Shown: positions 8,155-15,834 of the stretch, in pieces
Layout of the letters: every line of letters starts with the position of its first letter
Numbering within the stretch: the stretch's first letter is position 1
From: Chitinophagaceae bacterium
GTDB lineage: Bacteria > Bacteroidota > Bacteroidia > Chitinophagales > Chitinophagaceae
Reading direction: 5' to 3'
Assembly: GCA_025963615.1 (NCBI GenBank)
Contig: JAOQAL010000129.1
Location: 1 to 21,478, forward strand
DNA length: 21,478 nt
Position numbers and translations under genes: made by a program
The notes under the pieces: generated by a model
Told to the model about the DNA's origin: nothing
Databases searched by the model: none
Seen by the model: only the letters and a program-made list of their open reading frames with translations

Positions 8155-8829
8155 GTGAAGCTTAGAAATGTCGTTTTAATAATCGTGTCAATCATCTTTA
8201 TTGACCAGGCATTAAAAATTTGGATCAAGACAACCTACCCTTTCGGTCACGTAATGGATGTGATGGGTTTAAAATGGTTTAAATTATATTTTATCGAGAA
8301 TGAGGGCATGGCCTGGGGTTGGAAATTTGGCGGAGAATGGGGTAAGATGATACTCACCCTTTTCCGGCTGGGAGCTGTAGTATTCGGAACCTGGTATCTT
8401 ATAAAGATTGTGAAAAACAAATATCATAAAGGATTTATTGTATGCGCAGCCCTGATATATGCAGGTGCCCTGGGCAACCTTATAGACAGTATGTTTTATG
8501 GACTGTTGTTTTCTTCCAGTGATTACTCCACCATCGCGACAATATTCCCTCATGGCAGTGGTTATGCAGGTTTTCTGCATGGTCGTGTGGTCGACATGCT
8601 GTACTTCCCGCTCATACGATCAACTTTTCCGGGCTGGCTTCCGGTTTGGGGAGGCGAAAATTTTGAATTCTTCAGTCCTATTTTCAATATTGCCGATGCG
8701 TCTATTTCTACTGGTGTGATTACCTTGCTGCTTTTCCAAAAAAGGTTTTTTAAAAAGCACCAATCCGGGGAAAATCATCCCATGGGTGAAACCAATACCA
8801 AAGTGAATGATGAAATGCAGGTATCATAA
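8155..8829 (+). CDS. lspA: Lipoprotein signal peptidase LspA (signal peptidase II)
   Basis: LspA is the inner-membrane aspartic protease that cuts signal peptides from lipidated prolipoproteins. The 224-residue protein has four hydrophobic segments and the family motifs in order: IDQALKIW near the N-terminus, ENEGMAWG, GALGNLIDS with catalytic Asp111, GRVVDMLYFP, and FNIADASIS with catalytic Asp181. It is longer than the about 160-residue E. coli enzyme. The extra length is an insertion between GNLIDS and GRVVD plus a polar C-terminal tail of about 25 residues; both are usual in Bacteroidota LspA. The start is a GTG; the resulting N-terminus (MKLRNVVLIIVSIIFID) fits the family well. The stop codon overlaps the A-run that serves as the U-tract of the converging gene's terminator. 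Identity is secure. Confidence 0.94.
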   Translation: MKLRNVVLIIVSIIFIDQALKIWIKTTYPFGHVMDVMGLKWFKLYFIENEGMAWGWKFGGEWGKMILTLFRLGAVVFGTWYLIKIVKNKYHKGFIVCAALIYAGALGNLIDSMFYGLLFSSSDYSTIATIFPHGSGYAGFLHGRVVDMLYFPLIRSTFPGWLPVWGGENFEFFSPIFNIADASISTGVITLLLFQKRFFKKHQSGENHPMGETNTKVNDEMQVS

Positions 8830-8854
8830 AAAAATAGCCGCGAACATTCACGGC
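8828..8854 (-). terminator. Intrinsic terminator of the large T9SS cargo gene
   Basis: The hairpin at 8837-8854 has GCCG/CGGC outer pairs, a G-U wobble when read on the minus strand (a C-A mismatch on the plus strand) and two further pairs. On the minus strand it is followed by TA and then seven T (the A-run 8828-8834). It lies 31 bases after the stop of the 8885-11173 gene and touches the lspA stop codon, so two converging genes share it. Confidence 0.75.
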
Positions 8855-8884
8855 CATTTAACGTATCAAGGGGGTAAGGAAAAA

Positions 8885-11173
8885 CTAATTTTTCAATTTT
8901 ATTACAGGTCGGGAAAGTATCCGGTCATTTGTTTTTATCCTTAGTGTATAAGCGCCGGCCGGTAAGGATTGTGTGTTATTAAATACAAGATGATTAGAGC
9001 CGGTTAAAAGATTGCATTTTATATTTTTCACACGACGGCCGAAACCATCAAACAAATCTGCTTCGGTAGCAATCCCGTGAGCTGCGTTCACATAAAAATC
9101 AAGCTGACTGGTAAATGGATTTATAACTGTCATAACAGCTAATGTTTTTGTGACAGGAGCTATTTCGACTGTTCTTGAATATTTAGATTGATTATTTTTT
9201 CCAAACATTCTTATCCGGTAGAAATTTGTTCCCGTTACCGGGTCAGGATCAATAAACGAATAGGTGTTCATGTTGCTGTTATAATTGCCATAACTGTTTA
9301 CCGAACCAATTGGATAGTAGTTGTTTCCATCTGTACTTTTTTCAATTTCAAAAACTAATGATTCCGTTTCAGCTGTAGTAGTCCAGTTTAAATGCGCTTT
9401 ATCATTTTGTAACTGTCCGGAAAAAGAAATAAGATTGGTACTTAAGGTGATGCCGCAATTCAGGATGTTCAAGGTAATCGTTGTTGATCCATCACTAACC
9501 TGGCAACTGGAATTAGAAAGGTTGGGAAAGGTTGTTGCCACGACCACCTTATATTTAGTTCCGCTGTCAGTCCGGTAAGCCACGAAAGAAGGGTAGTTAA
9601 CAGTATACGTATATTCAGATCCATTCCATACAGCAGTGCCGGTAGCGCCCGCGGTTAAATCGGTCCAGGTAGCGCCATTATTAATACTTTTCTGCCATTT
9701 ATAATTGGTATAATTAGGGAAGAATGATTTAATGATAGCCCCCATAGATACCACGTTACTATCGCAAACCATTGGGTTTGGCGTAGGCGTAAATGTGAAA
9801 TTTGGGGAACAGGTGGCTACCGTGATATCGTCCAGCGCCCAGTCATTACCGCCGCCACCGGGTGCATTATTGATTAATTTCAATGTAACGCTTGTTTGGG
9901 CTGGGCCTGTTAAAAAAGTAAACCCTTTTTTTATCCATTGGCCGGTATATTTGATATTCCCGGTCGTATAATAATCCACGCCATTAAGCTCATAGGTTAA
10001 ATTGGGATAAACTCCTGATGAATCACCGGGTGCCGTAGCAATGTAGCCGGCACCACCGGTAGCTCCCTTCCCGGTTGAATCACAACCACATTTTGAACAG
10101 ATATTTCTCATCCAGGTTGAAATTTCGTAGTACGTATTGGGGCAGAGATTAGATATCGTGTGCTGGAAAGCGGAATCAATTCTGTAGGCCGCATTTACTA
10201 CGAGCATATAACCCGCATTGGGGTTAGCAACGGTATCGGCAGCAGGATTTCCTAAAAGAGGACTGGCAGCACCGGTATGGTCGCCGATAATATCCCATAC
10301 ACTAAACACGCGGTGTGTGGGAGAACTGCCATCGGGTTTGGCCCAGGTATTTGAGGTGGTATAGCCGGTGTTGGTGCTGGTATTATTTGCAATTCCGTAA
10401 AAATAGTCATTTGGCGCGTTGGAAGTAAAGCCGGTATAGGCATAGCTGGTGCCATCATAAGGAACATTGGGAGATGCTCCCCGGTAACGCTTTTTGCCAG
10501 AGCCGAACGTACCATTAAATTCCGTACCCAGTGCATTGACGCCAACGGTATTGGAACAAATGCCATAGTTGGTATATACAGCCACGGGATTAGAAGGAAA
10601 CCCTTTTTTTGTAACCGACAACCCATTCTTGTAGGTTATCGCACCTCCGCCAAGATTAATCTGGGTGCCAATGGCGGATGTAACCTTAACCCTGAAAGAA
10701 GCAACCATGATACAGGAACCCCCATAAAAGGAAGGTCTGTGTGTACTGCGTATAAGACCACGAATGAAAGCTGTTGCAGGCTTATCGGCCTGGTTATAGC
10801 CAAGATTGATCCTGATAGCAGACCCTGTTTTGCCGCCCTCATCATCACCGGCAGCATCCGTAAAACTCTTATATACTTTCCCTTCATTAGTAAGAACTTT
10901 AATAGTTCCCGGGATATACGTGGTACCTGTCTGCACGGTGTCATAAAAAGCACAGCTGTCATAAACGCCGCCCGACCGGACGACAATGGCTACTCTGATT
11001 TCCAGGGTATCACCCAATTCAACCGTTCCGCCATTAAGGCCTTTGGTAACGTTTATATAACTTTTGCCGTAGTCGATAGTTTGTGCCGACGCCAATGAAG
11101 GGTCAAATGAAAAAAGAGTTAAGAAAATGACAAAGGCAATTATAAATCGTAGCCAGTGTACAGTTAGTTTCAT
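8885..11173 (-). CDS. Large multidomain secreted protein with T9SS sorting domain
   Basis: This 762-residue protein has a signal peptide (residues 1-31, ending LASAQ). Several beta-rich modules follow. A DUF11-like segment spans about 35-190, with the DTVQTGTTYIPGTIKVL pattern. A carbohydrate-binding-like jelly roll spans about 290-455; it has a cysteine cluster (CSKCGCDS) near residue 360 and ends in GGGGNDWALDDITVATC. An Ig-like region spans about 465-570 (YKWQKSINNGATWTDL), and an FN3-like domain spans about 580-670 (KAHLNWTTTAETESLVFEIE). The last about 80 residues form a T9SS C-terminal sorting domain ending RPVIKLKN. No catalytic motif is recognised; adhesion or glycan binding at the cell surface is the likeliest role, by inference. 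It shares the FN3-CTD end with the small cargo protein at 1132-1734. The gene stands alone, with a candidate promoter and a clear terminator. Domain boundaries are approximate. Confidence 0.85.
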   Translation of the reverse strand: MKLTVHWLRFIIAFVIFLTLFSFDPSLASAQTIDYGKSYINVTKGLNGGTVELGDTLEIRVAIVVRSGGVYDSCAFYDTVQTGTTYIPGTIKVLTNEGKVYKSFTDAAGDDEGGKTGSAIRINLGYNQADKPATAFIRGLIRSTHRPSFYGGSCIMVASFRVKVTSAIGTQINLGGGAITYKNGLSVTKKGFPSNPVAVYTNYGICSNTVGVNALGTEFNGTFGSGKKRYRGASPNVPYDGTSYAYTGFTSNAPNDYFYGIANNTSTNTGYTTSNTWAKPDGSSPTHRVFSVWDIIGDHTGAASPLLGNPAADTVANPNAGYMLVVNAAYRIDSAFQHTISNLCPNTYYEISTWMRNICSKCGCDSTGKGATGGAGYIATAPGDSSGVYPNLTYELNGVDYYTTGNIKYTGQWIKKGFTFLTGPAQTSVTLKLINNAPGGGGNDWALDDITVATCSPNFTFTPTPNPMVCDSNVVSMGAIIKSFFPNYTNYKWQKSINNGATWTDLTAGATGTAVWNGSEYTYTVNYPSFVAYRTDSGTKYKVVVATTFPNLSNSSCQVSDGSTTITLNILNCGITLSTNLISFSGQLQNDKAHLNWTTTAETESLVFEIEKSTDGNNYYPIGSVNSYGNYNSNMNTYSFIDPDPVTGTNFYRIRMFGKNNQSKYSRTVEIAPVTKTLAVMTVINPFTSQLDFYVNAAHGIATEADLFDGFGRRVKNIKCNLLTGSNHLVFNNTQSLPAGAYTLRIKTNDRILSRPVIKLKN

Positions 11174-11225
11174 AGAATGGAATTAAGAGTTTTCAAATAG
11201 GACGGATTCTATCATTTTCACATAA

Positions 11226-11256
11226 TAAATATAATCTCATTTATGTGCGAAATCAA
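11226..11256 (-). promoter_or_regulatory. Candidate promoter of the large T9SS cargo gene
   Basis: On the minus strand TTG (11256-11254) is followed after 20 bases by TATATTTA (11233-11226). This is one mismatch from TAnnTTTG at a spacing usual for Bacteroidota promoters. It lies about 50 bases upstream of the ATG at 11173. The region 11174-11529 otherwise holds only the terminator of the 71-residue ORF. Confidence 0.4.
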
Positions 11257-11441
11257 TAGTGTTTTACTACTAAAAAAACAGTACCCTTTACTTTAGTGAT
11301 CATAGTACAAACCCAGGTAACCACACAACTTTTGAAACAGAAATTTATGGAATGTTGCAAAATCAGGGGAATGTTAAAAAGGCAGATAGGAGATATTTAT
11401 TCAAACGTTTTAAAACGATGCCTGGTTACCGCGGCAGTATT

Positions 11442-11480
11442 AAAAAACAAAGCCCCCCGATTTTTGACTGGGAGGTCTTT
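11442..11480 (-). terminator. Intrinsic terminator of the 71-residue ORF
   Basis: On the minus strand AAAG(A)CCTCCC pairs with GGGGGGCTTT: ten pairs, one bulged A, one G-U, and an 11-base loop. TG and then six T follow. Read on the plus strand, a C-A mismatch replaces the G-U, so the minus direction is favoured. It lies about 50 bases after the stop at 11530. Confidence 0.65.
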
Positions 11481-11529
11481 TGTTTTTGCTCAAAGTTTAC
11501 TCTTTAATTGTGAATATGTTATCACTTGA

Positions 11530-11745
11530 TTATTGGGCGTTGAATGTATTCCCTTTTTTTACATTTTGTAAAAAATCCTTCTCTTTATAAGGATTGGCCA
11601 TGGGCAGTACCCTGATGCGGCTTGCTGTTTTATTTGAAACCCCGGTGTTGATCCGTAACTCTGATTGATATTCTTCTTCCGGAAGATTCAGCGCTTTGAG
11701 CGGGTAAGCAGAGAAGTAATGAACTTTTTCGGTCGCACTTTTCAT
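11530..11745 (-). CDS. Hypothetical small protein (71 residues)
   Basis: I do not recognise this protein. It is polar and rich in charged residues, with no signal peptide, membrane segment, cysteine or repeat; the middle reads NTGVSNKTASRIRVLPMANP. The N-terminus begins MKSATEKVHYFSAYPLKALN. Support for it being real is contextual. It starts with ATG, fills a 700-base gap between fumC and the T9SS cargo gene, and is followed by a terminator reading in its own direction that no other gene needs. Separate terminators imply it is transcribed on its own and not as part of a fumC unit. A box one or two mismatches from TAnnTTTG (CATATTTG on the minus strand, about 60 bases upstream) may be its promoter. 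A cytosolic protein of unknown role is the most that can be said. Confidence 0.55.
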   Translation of the reverse strand: MKSATEKVHYFSAYPLKALNLPEEEYQSELRINTGVSNKTASRIRVLPMANPYKEKDFLQNVKKGNTFNAQ

Positions 11746-11825
11746 GATAATGGATTTAAATTAAGGATTCACACTTTTAAACGATAAAAGTAGTGCAAAT
11801 ATGATGTGCAGACCGGCAAATAAGC

Positions 11826-11860
11826 CAATAAAAAAGAGAAGAATGGGGTTCTTTCTCTTT
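11826..11860 (-). terminator. Intrinsic terminator of fumC
   Basis: On the minus strand AAAGAGAA(A)GAA pairs with TTCTTCTCTTT around the loop CCCCA: 11 pairs with one bulged A. The stem runs into TTTATT. It starts 23 bases after the fumC stop. Confidence 0.7.
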
Positions 11861-11883
11861 ACTTAAGAAAACTTCCTATTTTA

Positions 11884-13284
11884 TTAGTCGATTTTGCCGA
11901 CCATATTACCGGGAATTACCCATTCGTCAAATTGTTCCGGGGTCACGTACCCGAGCCTTACTGCCATTTCTTTTAATGTGGTTCCTTCCTTGTGGGCTTT
12001 CTGCGCAATTTCGGCCGCTTTATAGTAACCGATTTTTGTATTGAGCGACGTAACCAGCATCAATGAGTTGTCGACATGTTTTTTAATGTTCGCCTCAATA
12101 GGTTCAAGGCCGACCGCGCATTTATCATTAAAGGATACACAGCCATCGCCAATCAACCTGGCGCTATGCAAAAAATTATAGATCATTAGCGGTTTAAACA
12201 CATTCAATTCAAAATGGCCCATCGATCCACCAATACCAATACTTACATCATTGCCCATGACCTGGGCTGCGATCATTGTCAGCGCTTCGCATTGGGTCGG
12301 GTTTACTTTGCCGGGCATAATCGAAGAACCGGGTTCATTGTCCGGGATATAGATTTCGCCGATGCCGCTCCGGGGGCCGCTCGATAACATCCTTATATCG
12401 TTAGCGATTTTCATTAAGCTAACTGCTATCGTCTTCAAAGCGCCATGTGCTTCCACAATAGCATCATGCGCGGCCAATGCTTCAAATTTATTTTCAGCAG
12501 TTACAAATGGCAGACCGGTAAGCTTTGCAATATGCTTTGCAACATTTTCTGCATAGTTGGGCGGGGTATTGATGCCAGTGCCTACAGCGGTTCCTCCCAA
12601 TGCCAGTTCACTTAAATGAGCCAATGTATTTTTGATCGCCCTCAGGCCATGATCTAACTGGGACACATAGCCACTGAATTCCTGGCCAACCGTAAGGGGC
12701 GTTGCATCCATAAAATGGGTCCGGCCGATTTTCACCACTTTCATGAACCGTTTGCTCTTTTCAGCCAGGGTATTGCGTAATTTTTCAATTCCGGGAAGGG
12801 TCGTTTCAACCAGGATTTTATAGGCCGCAATATGCATGGCGGTTGGAAATGTATCGTTGGATGATTGCGACTTATTCACATCATCATTAGGATGCAGGAA
12901 CTTTTCTTTATCCGTTAACTTTCCTCCTTGTAGCACATGCCCACGGTAAGCCACCACTTCATTTACATTCATATTGCTTTGGGTGCCGCTGCCGGTTTGC
13001 CATACTACCAGCGGAAAAAAGGCATCTAATTTTTTTTCCAGTATTTCATCGCACACTTTACCAATCAGGTCAGACTTTTCTTTCGGCAGAACACCGGCTT
13101 CAAAATTAGTAATAGCGGCTGCCTTTTTCAGGTAAGCGAATGCGCCTATAATTTCTTTCGGCATCCTGTTAATATCCTGGGCGATTTTAAAATTGTCAAT
13201 GCTGCGTTGTGTTTGCGCGCCGTAATATGCATCGGTGGGCACTTTCACTTCGCCCATGGTATCCTTTTCGGTTCTGTATTCCAT
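11884..13284 (-). CDS. fumC: Class II fumarate hydratase FumC
   Basis: FumC is the iron-independent, homotetrameric cytosolic fumarase of the TCA cycle (fumarate + water to L-malate). The 466-residue protein has the usual class II length. The first motif is the N-terminal [15 protein letters not shown]. Next come [23 protein letters not shown], and the [12 protein letters not shown] segment with the histidine of the active site. The superfamily signature [15 protein letters not shown] follows, with flexible-loop serines Ser320/Ser321. I place the start at the ATG at 13284. A longer frame from a TTG at 13332 exists, but that codon falls inside a perfect -7 promoter box, so it cannot be in the main transcript. 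The gene is a single unit with its own promoter and terminator, and diverges from the glycosidase cluster. No aspartase-specific feature is seen. Identity is secure. Confidence 0.96.
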   Translation of the reverse strand: MEYRTEKDTMGEVKVPTDAYYGAQTQRSIDNFKIAQDINRMPKEIIGAFAYLKKAAAITNFEAGVLPKEKSDLIGKVCDEILEKKLDAFFPLVVWQTGSGTQSNMNVNEVVAYRGHVLQGGKLTDKEKFLHPNDDVNKSQSSNDTFPTAMHIAAYKILVETTLPGIEKLRNTLAEKSKRFMKVVKIGRTHFMDATPLTVGQEFSGYVSQLDHGLRAIKNTLAHLSELALGGTAVGTGINTPPNYAENVAKHIAKLTGLPFVTAENKFEALAAHDAIVEAHGALKTIAVSLMKIANDIRMLSSGPRSGIGEIYIPDNEPGSSIMPGKVNPTQCEALTMIAAQVMGNDVSIGIGGSMGHFELNVFKPLMIYNFLHSARLIGDGCVSFNDKCAVGLEPIEANIKKHVDNSLMLVTSLNTKIGYYKAAEIAQKAHKEGTTLKEMAVRLGYVTPEQFDEWVIPGNMVGKID

Positions 13285-13329
13285 TAAAAAATATTTTAAA
13301 AAAGATAGGCAGAAAATTTTTAGGCGCTG

Positions 13330-13337
13330 CAAAGGTA
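13330..13337 (-). promoter_or_regulatory. -7 promoter box of fumC
   Basis: TACCTTTG on the minus strand is an exact TAnnTTTG match 45 bases before the fumC ATG. A T-rich TTG (13364-13362) lies 24 bases further up, slightly beyond usual spacing. This box decides the fumC start, because it contains the alternative TTG codon. Confidence 0.55.
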
Positions 13338-13575
13338 GTACAAATGAATAGCAGGACTGGACAAAAAGAATAATTCAATGACTCTGCAAACGGTTGTTCT
13401 TTTTTATGGATAAATGATTTCTACAGTTGCAGATGCTTTATTTTCGATTTCTTTTATCAAGAAAAACAGTTGCAATGAAAAAAAGGTTCGTGTTTGCTTA
13501 CTGATATTAACAGCTATTCGTTCATTTTCACAGTCAAAACATATATTTTCATTGGAAAAATGATTGCTACAGGAT

Positions 13576-13597
13576 AAAAACCGACGCAGATCGTCGG
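13576..13597 (-). terminator. Orphan hairpin with U-tract (minus strand) before the GH29 gene
   Basis: CCGACG-CAGAT-CGTCGG (13581-13597) is a perfect 6-bp stem. On the minus strand it is followed by five T (the A-run 13576-13580). It has the form of an intrinsic terminator, but no convincing minus-strand gene lies upstream of it, between here and 13698. The 365 bases between the fumC promoter and the GH29 start (about 13338-13698) hold this hairpin, a possible GH29 promoter box and nothing else I can support. Confidence 0.45.
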
Positions 13598-13661
13598 GGA
13601 TGATAGGCACCCGAGAGGAATACGCAAACAAGAATGGTTAATGAGAACCGGAAACGATCAG

Positions 13662-13669
13662 TATATTTA
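13662..13669 (+). promoter_or_regulatory. Possible -7 box for the glycosidase operon
   Basis: TATATTTA is one mismatch from TAnnTTTG and lies 29 bases before the GH29 ATG. No -33 element is obvious. It is the best candidate for the start of the fucosidase transcript. Confidence 0.3.
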
Positions 13670-13698
13670 AAACGTTAGAATAATACAAAATAAATAAT

Positions 13699-15828
13699 AT
13701 GAGAAAACTGTTTTCTGCTATGCTGGCCATCATTTGTTTTAACTCCTTTTCACAAACCTATCAACCCAACTGGCAATCGCTCGATACACGTCCCACGCCG
13801 CAATGGTTCCAGGACGGTAAGTTCGGCATCTTTATTCACTGGGGCGTGTATGCTGTGCCCGGCTGGAGAACGAAAGGGCAGTATTCCGAGTGGTATCAGC
13901 AGGGATTGCAAACTACGGACACAGCAGCACAAAAATATCATAAAGCGAAATTTGGCAACCGTTCTTATTATGATCTCGCCAATGATTTCAAAGCTGAATT
14001 ATTTAATCCGGACGAATGGGCAAAAGTCTTTGAACAGGCAGGCGCCAAATATATCGTGCTTACATCGAAACATCATGATGGGTTTACATTATGGCCCAGC
14101 AAAGAAGCTGACAGGGATTGGGGTTTCAAATGGAATGCAGTAGATGTCGGGCCTAAAAGAGATTTATTAGGGGATTTGTTTAAAGCGGTAAGGAAAACGT
14201 CTGTGCATGCCGGTATGTATTATTCCCTGTACGAATGGTTTAACCCGGTATGGCTTGCTGATCGCAATAAATATGTGAACACTCATATGTGGCCGCAAAT
14301 GAAAGACCTCATTAATAATTATCAGCCTGATGTCTTTTGGACGGATGGTGAGTGGGATGCGCCTGCAGAAACATGGAAATCACAGGAATTCCTTGCATGG
14401 CTTTATAATGAAAGTCCGGTAAAAGATAAGATCGTGGTGAATGACCGCTGGGGTTCCGGCATCCGTTTTAATCATGCCGGTTTTTATACGCCCGAGTATC
14501 AGCCCGATCTTGATATTGAAGATCATTATTGGGAAGAAAGCCGCGGTATGGGGTATAGCTATGGTTATAACCGGCAGGAAGATGCCTGGGATTATAATTC
14601 CGCGCAATCACTGGTATTGCAGTTAATCGATAAAGTAAGCCGGGGAGGGAATTTCCTGCTTGATATCGGACCGGATGAACATGGAAAAATTCCGCCGATT
14701 ATGCAAGAGCGTTTGCTGCAGATCGGCGACTGGCTAAAAATAAACGGCGAATCCATTTATAATACCGTAAGATGGCAAACTCATTCCCAATGGAGTGGAG
14801 GAAAAAGAGATTATAAACCCAAAGATGGCGGTGGCGACCTGTTATTGAAATTAACGGTTGATCCTGACCCGGGTTATGCGGTAAAAGAAGTTTTTTATAG
14901 TTATAATGCCAATACCAATTCATTGTTTGCCATTTTCCCAAAATATCCGGATAATAAAGAACTGGTTTTAAACGGTGTAACACTTCCTGCTGCTACCGTC
15001 ATTAATTTTTTATCTACAAAAGAAAATGTAAACTGGAAACAGGATGGAGCCAATGTTATAATTAATCTGCCGGATTATAATCCCAATACGATCAAAGCGC
15101 CTTACGCCTATGTTGTTAAAATCAACAACTTTGGAGCCTTTGCAAAGAAACCAAAAATAAATGTGGAGTACAAAAAGGGCTCTATGCAGCCACTTGTATC
15201 AATGGAAGCTGATGGCGCCATACACTTTACTATGGATAACAGTGAACCAACAACGCAATCGCCTGTATATACGAAGCCGTTTATCGTTACTCAAACGGCC
15301 ATGGTAACTGCGAAAGTATTTCCAAACACGGGGTTACCTAGTAGTACGGCTACGGGGAAAGCTATCCGTTATGAATGGCTGAAAGCTAGGGCAGTGGCAA
15401 ATGTACAACCGGGAATTACCTATAAATATTATGAACCGGCGGATGAAAATATCAGCCTCGAATCAATTAAAACAACGACCATCTCAAAAACAGGCATCAC
15501 CGGTATTTTCTCAAATGAAGTCAAGCAACGTCCCGAAAAATTTGTCATTGCCTTTGATGGATTTATAAAAATTAATAAAGAGGGGTTTTATACATTCTTC
15601 ACTGATTCAGACGACGGCAGTAAATTATTTATTGATGACAAAGAGATTGTTGACAATGACGGCAATCACGGCAATACGGAAAAACATGGTAAAGCTGCAT
15701 TGAAAAAAGGCTTTCATAAGATCAGCGTATTGTATTTCGATGGTTCGGGCAATAATTCATTGAATGTATCCATGCAGCCTGATGGCGAAACAAAAACAAT
15801 TATTCCCGCTTCAATACTATATCATTAA
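13699..15828 (+). CDS. GH29 alpha-L-fucosidase with chitobiase-C-like and PA14 modules
   Basis: This secreted, retaining alpha-L-fucosidase has 709 residues. A signal peptide (1-19, ending NSFSQ) leads into a GH29 TIM barrel at about 25-365. It carries the family segments GKFGIFIHWGVYAVPGW, YIVLTSKHHDGFTLWPS and VSRGGNFLLDIGPDEHGKIP. The nucleophile is Asp216 in VFWTDGEWD. Glu266 in TPEYQP sits where the acid/base lies in related enzymes (inference). The barrel is followed by the usual beta-sandwich (about 370-475), a chitobiase/hexosaminidase C-terminal-like domain (about 490-558, HFTMDNSEPTTQSPVY) and a PA14 domain (about 575-705, FFTDSDDGSKLFIDD). PA14 modules often bind sugars. There is no lipobox and no T9SS tail, so a soluble periplasmic enzyme is likely. 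It is the first gene of the cluster; the GH95 gene follows after 6 bases. Linkage specificity is not readable from sequence. Confidence 0.93.
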   Translation: MRKLFSAMLAIICFNSFSQTYQPNWQSLDTRPTPQWFQDGKFGIFIHWGVYAVPGWRTKGQYSEWYQQGLQTTDTAAQKYHKAKFGNRSYYDLANDFKAELFNPDEWAKVFEQAGAKYIVLTSKHHDGFTLWPSKEADRDWGFKWNAVDVGPKRDLLGDLFKAVRKTSVHAGMYYSLYEWFNPVWLADRNKYVNTHMWPQMKDLINNYQPDVFWTDGEWDAPAETWKSQEFLAWLYNESPVKDKIVVNDRWGSGIRFNHAGFYTPEYQPDLDIEDHYWEESRGMGYSYGYNRQEDAWDYNSAQSLVLQLIDKVSRGGNFLLDIGPDEHGKIPPIMQERLLQIGDWLKINGESIYNTVRWQTHSQWSGGKRDYKPKDGGGDLLLKLTVDPDPGYAVKEVFYSYNANTNSLFAIFPKYPDNKELVLNGVTLPAATVINFLSTKENVNWKQDGANVIINLPDYNPNTIKAPYAYVVKINNFGAFAKKPKINVEYKKGSMQPLVSMEADGAIHFTMDNSEPTTQSPVYTKPFIVTQTAMVTAKVFPNTGLPSSTATGKAIRYEWLKARAVANVQPGITYKYYEPADENISLESIKTTTISKTGITGIFSNEVKQRPEKFVIAFDGFIKINKEGFYTFFTDSDDGSKLFIDDKEIVDNDGNHGNTEKHGKAALKKGFHKISVLYFDGSGNNSLNVSMQPDGETKTIIPASILYH

Positions 15829-15834
15829 TAATTC

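Noticed and set aside
10252..10986. Two long minus-strand ORFs (124 and 116 codons) inside the large T9SS gene
   Set aside because: They are out-of-frame readings of the 762-residue gene, which has a clear domain structure and signal peptide in its own frame.
11296..11529. Plus-strand ORF of 77 codons
   Set aside because: It runs through the hairpin terminator at 11442-11480, begins with a non-ATG start, and its low-complexity product resembles no protein family; it overlaps the upstream region of the large T9SS gene.
13285..13332. Longer N-terminus for fumC from a TTG
   Set aside because: The TTG lies inside an exact TAnnTTTG promoter box, and the extra residues are not part of the FumC family; the ATG at 13284 gives the family start.
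13404..13631. Minus-strand ORF of 75 codons
   Set aside because: It contains the 13581-13597 hairpin, has an odd composition without a domain or signal peptide, and has no promoter; the region reads better as intergenic.
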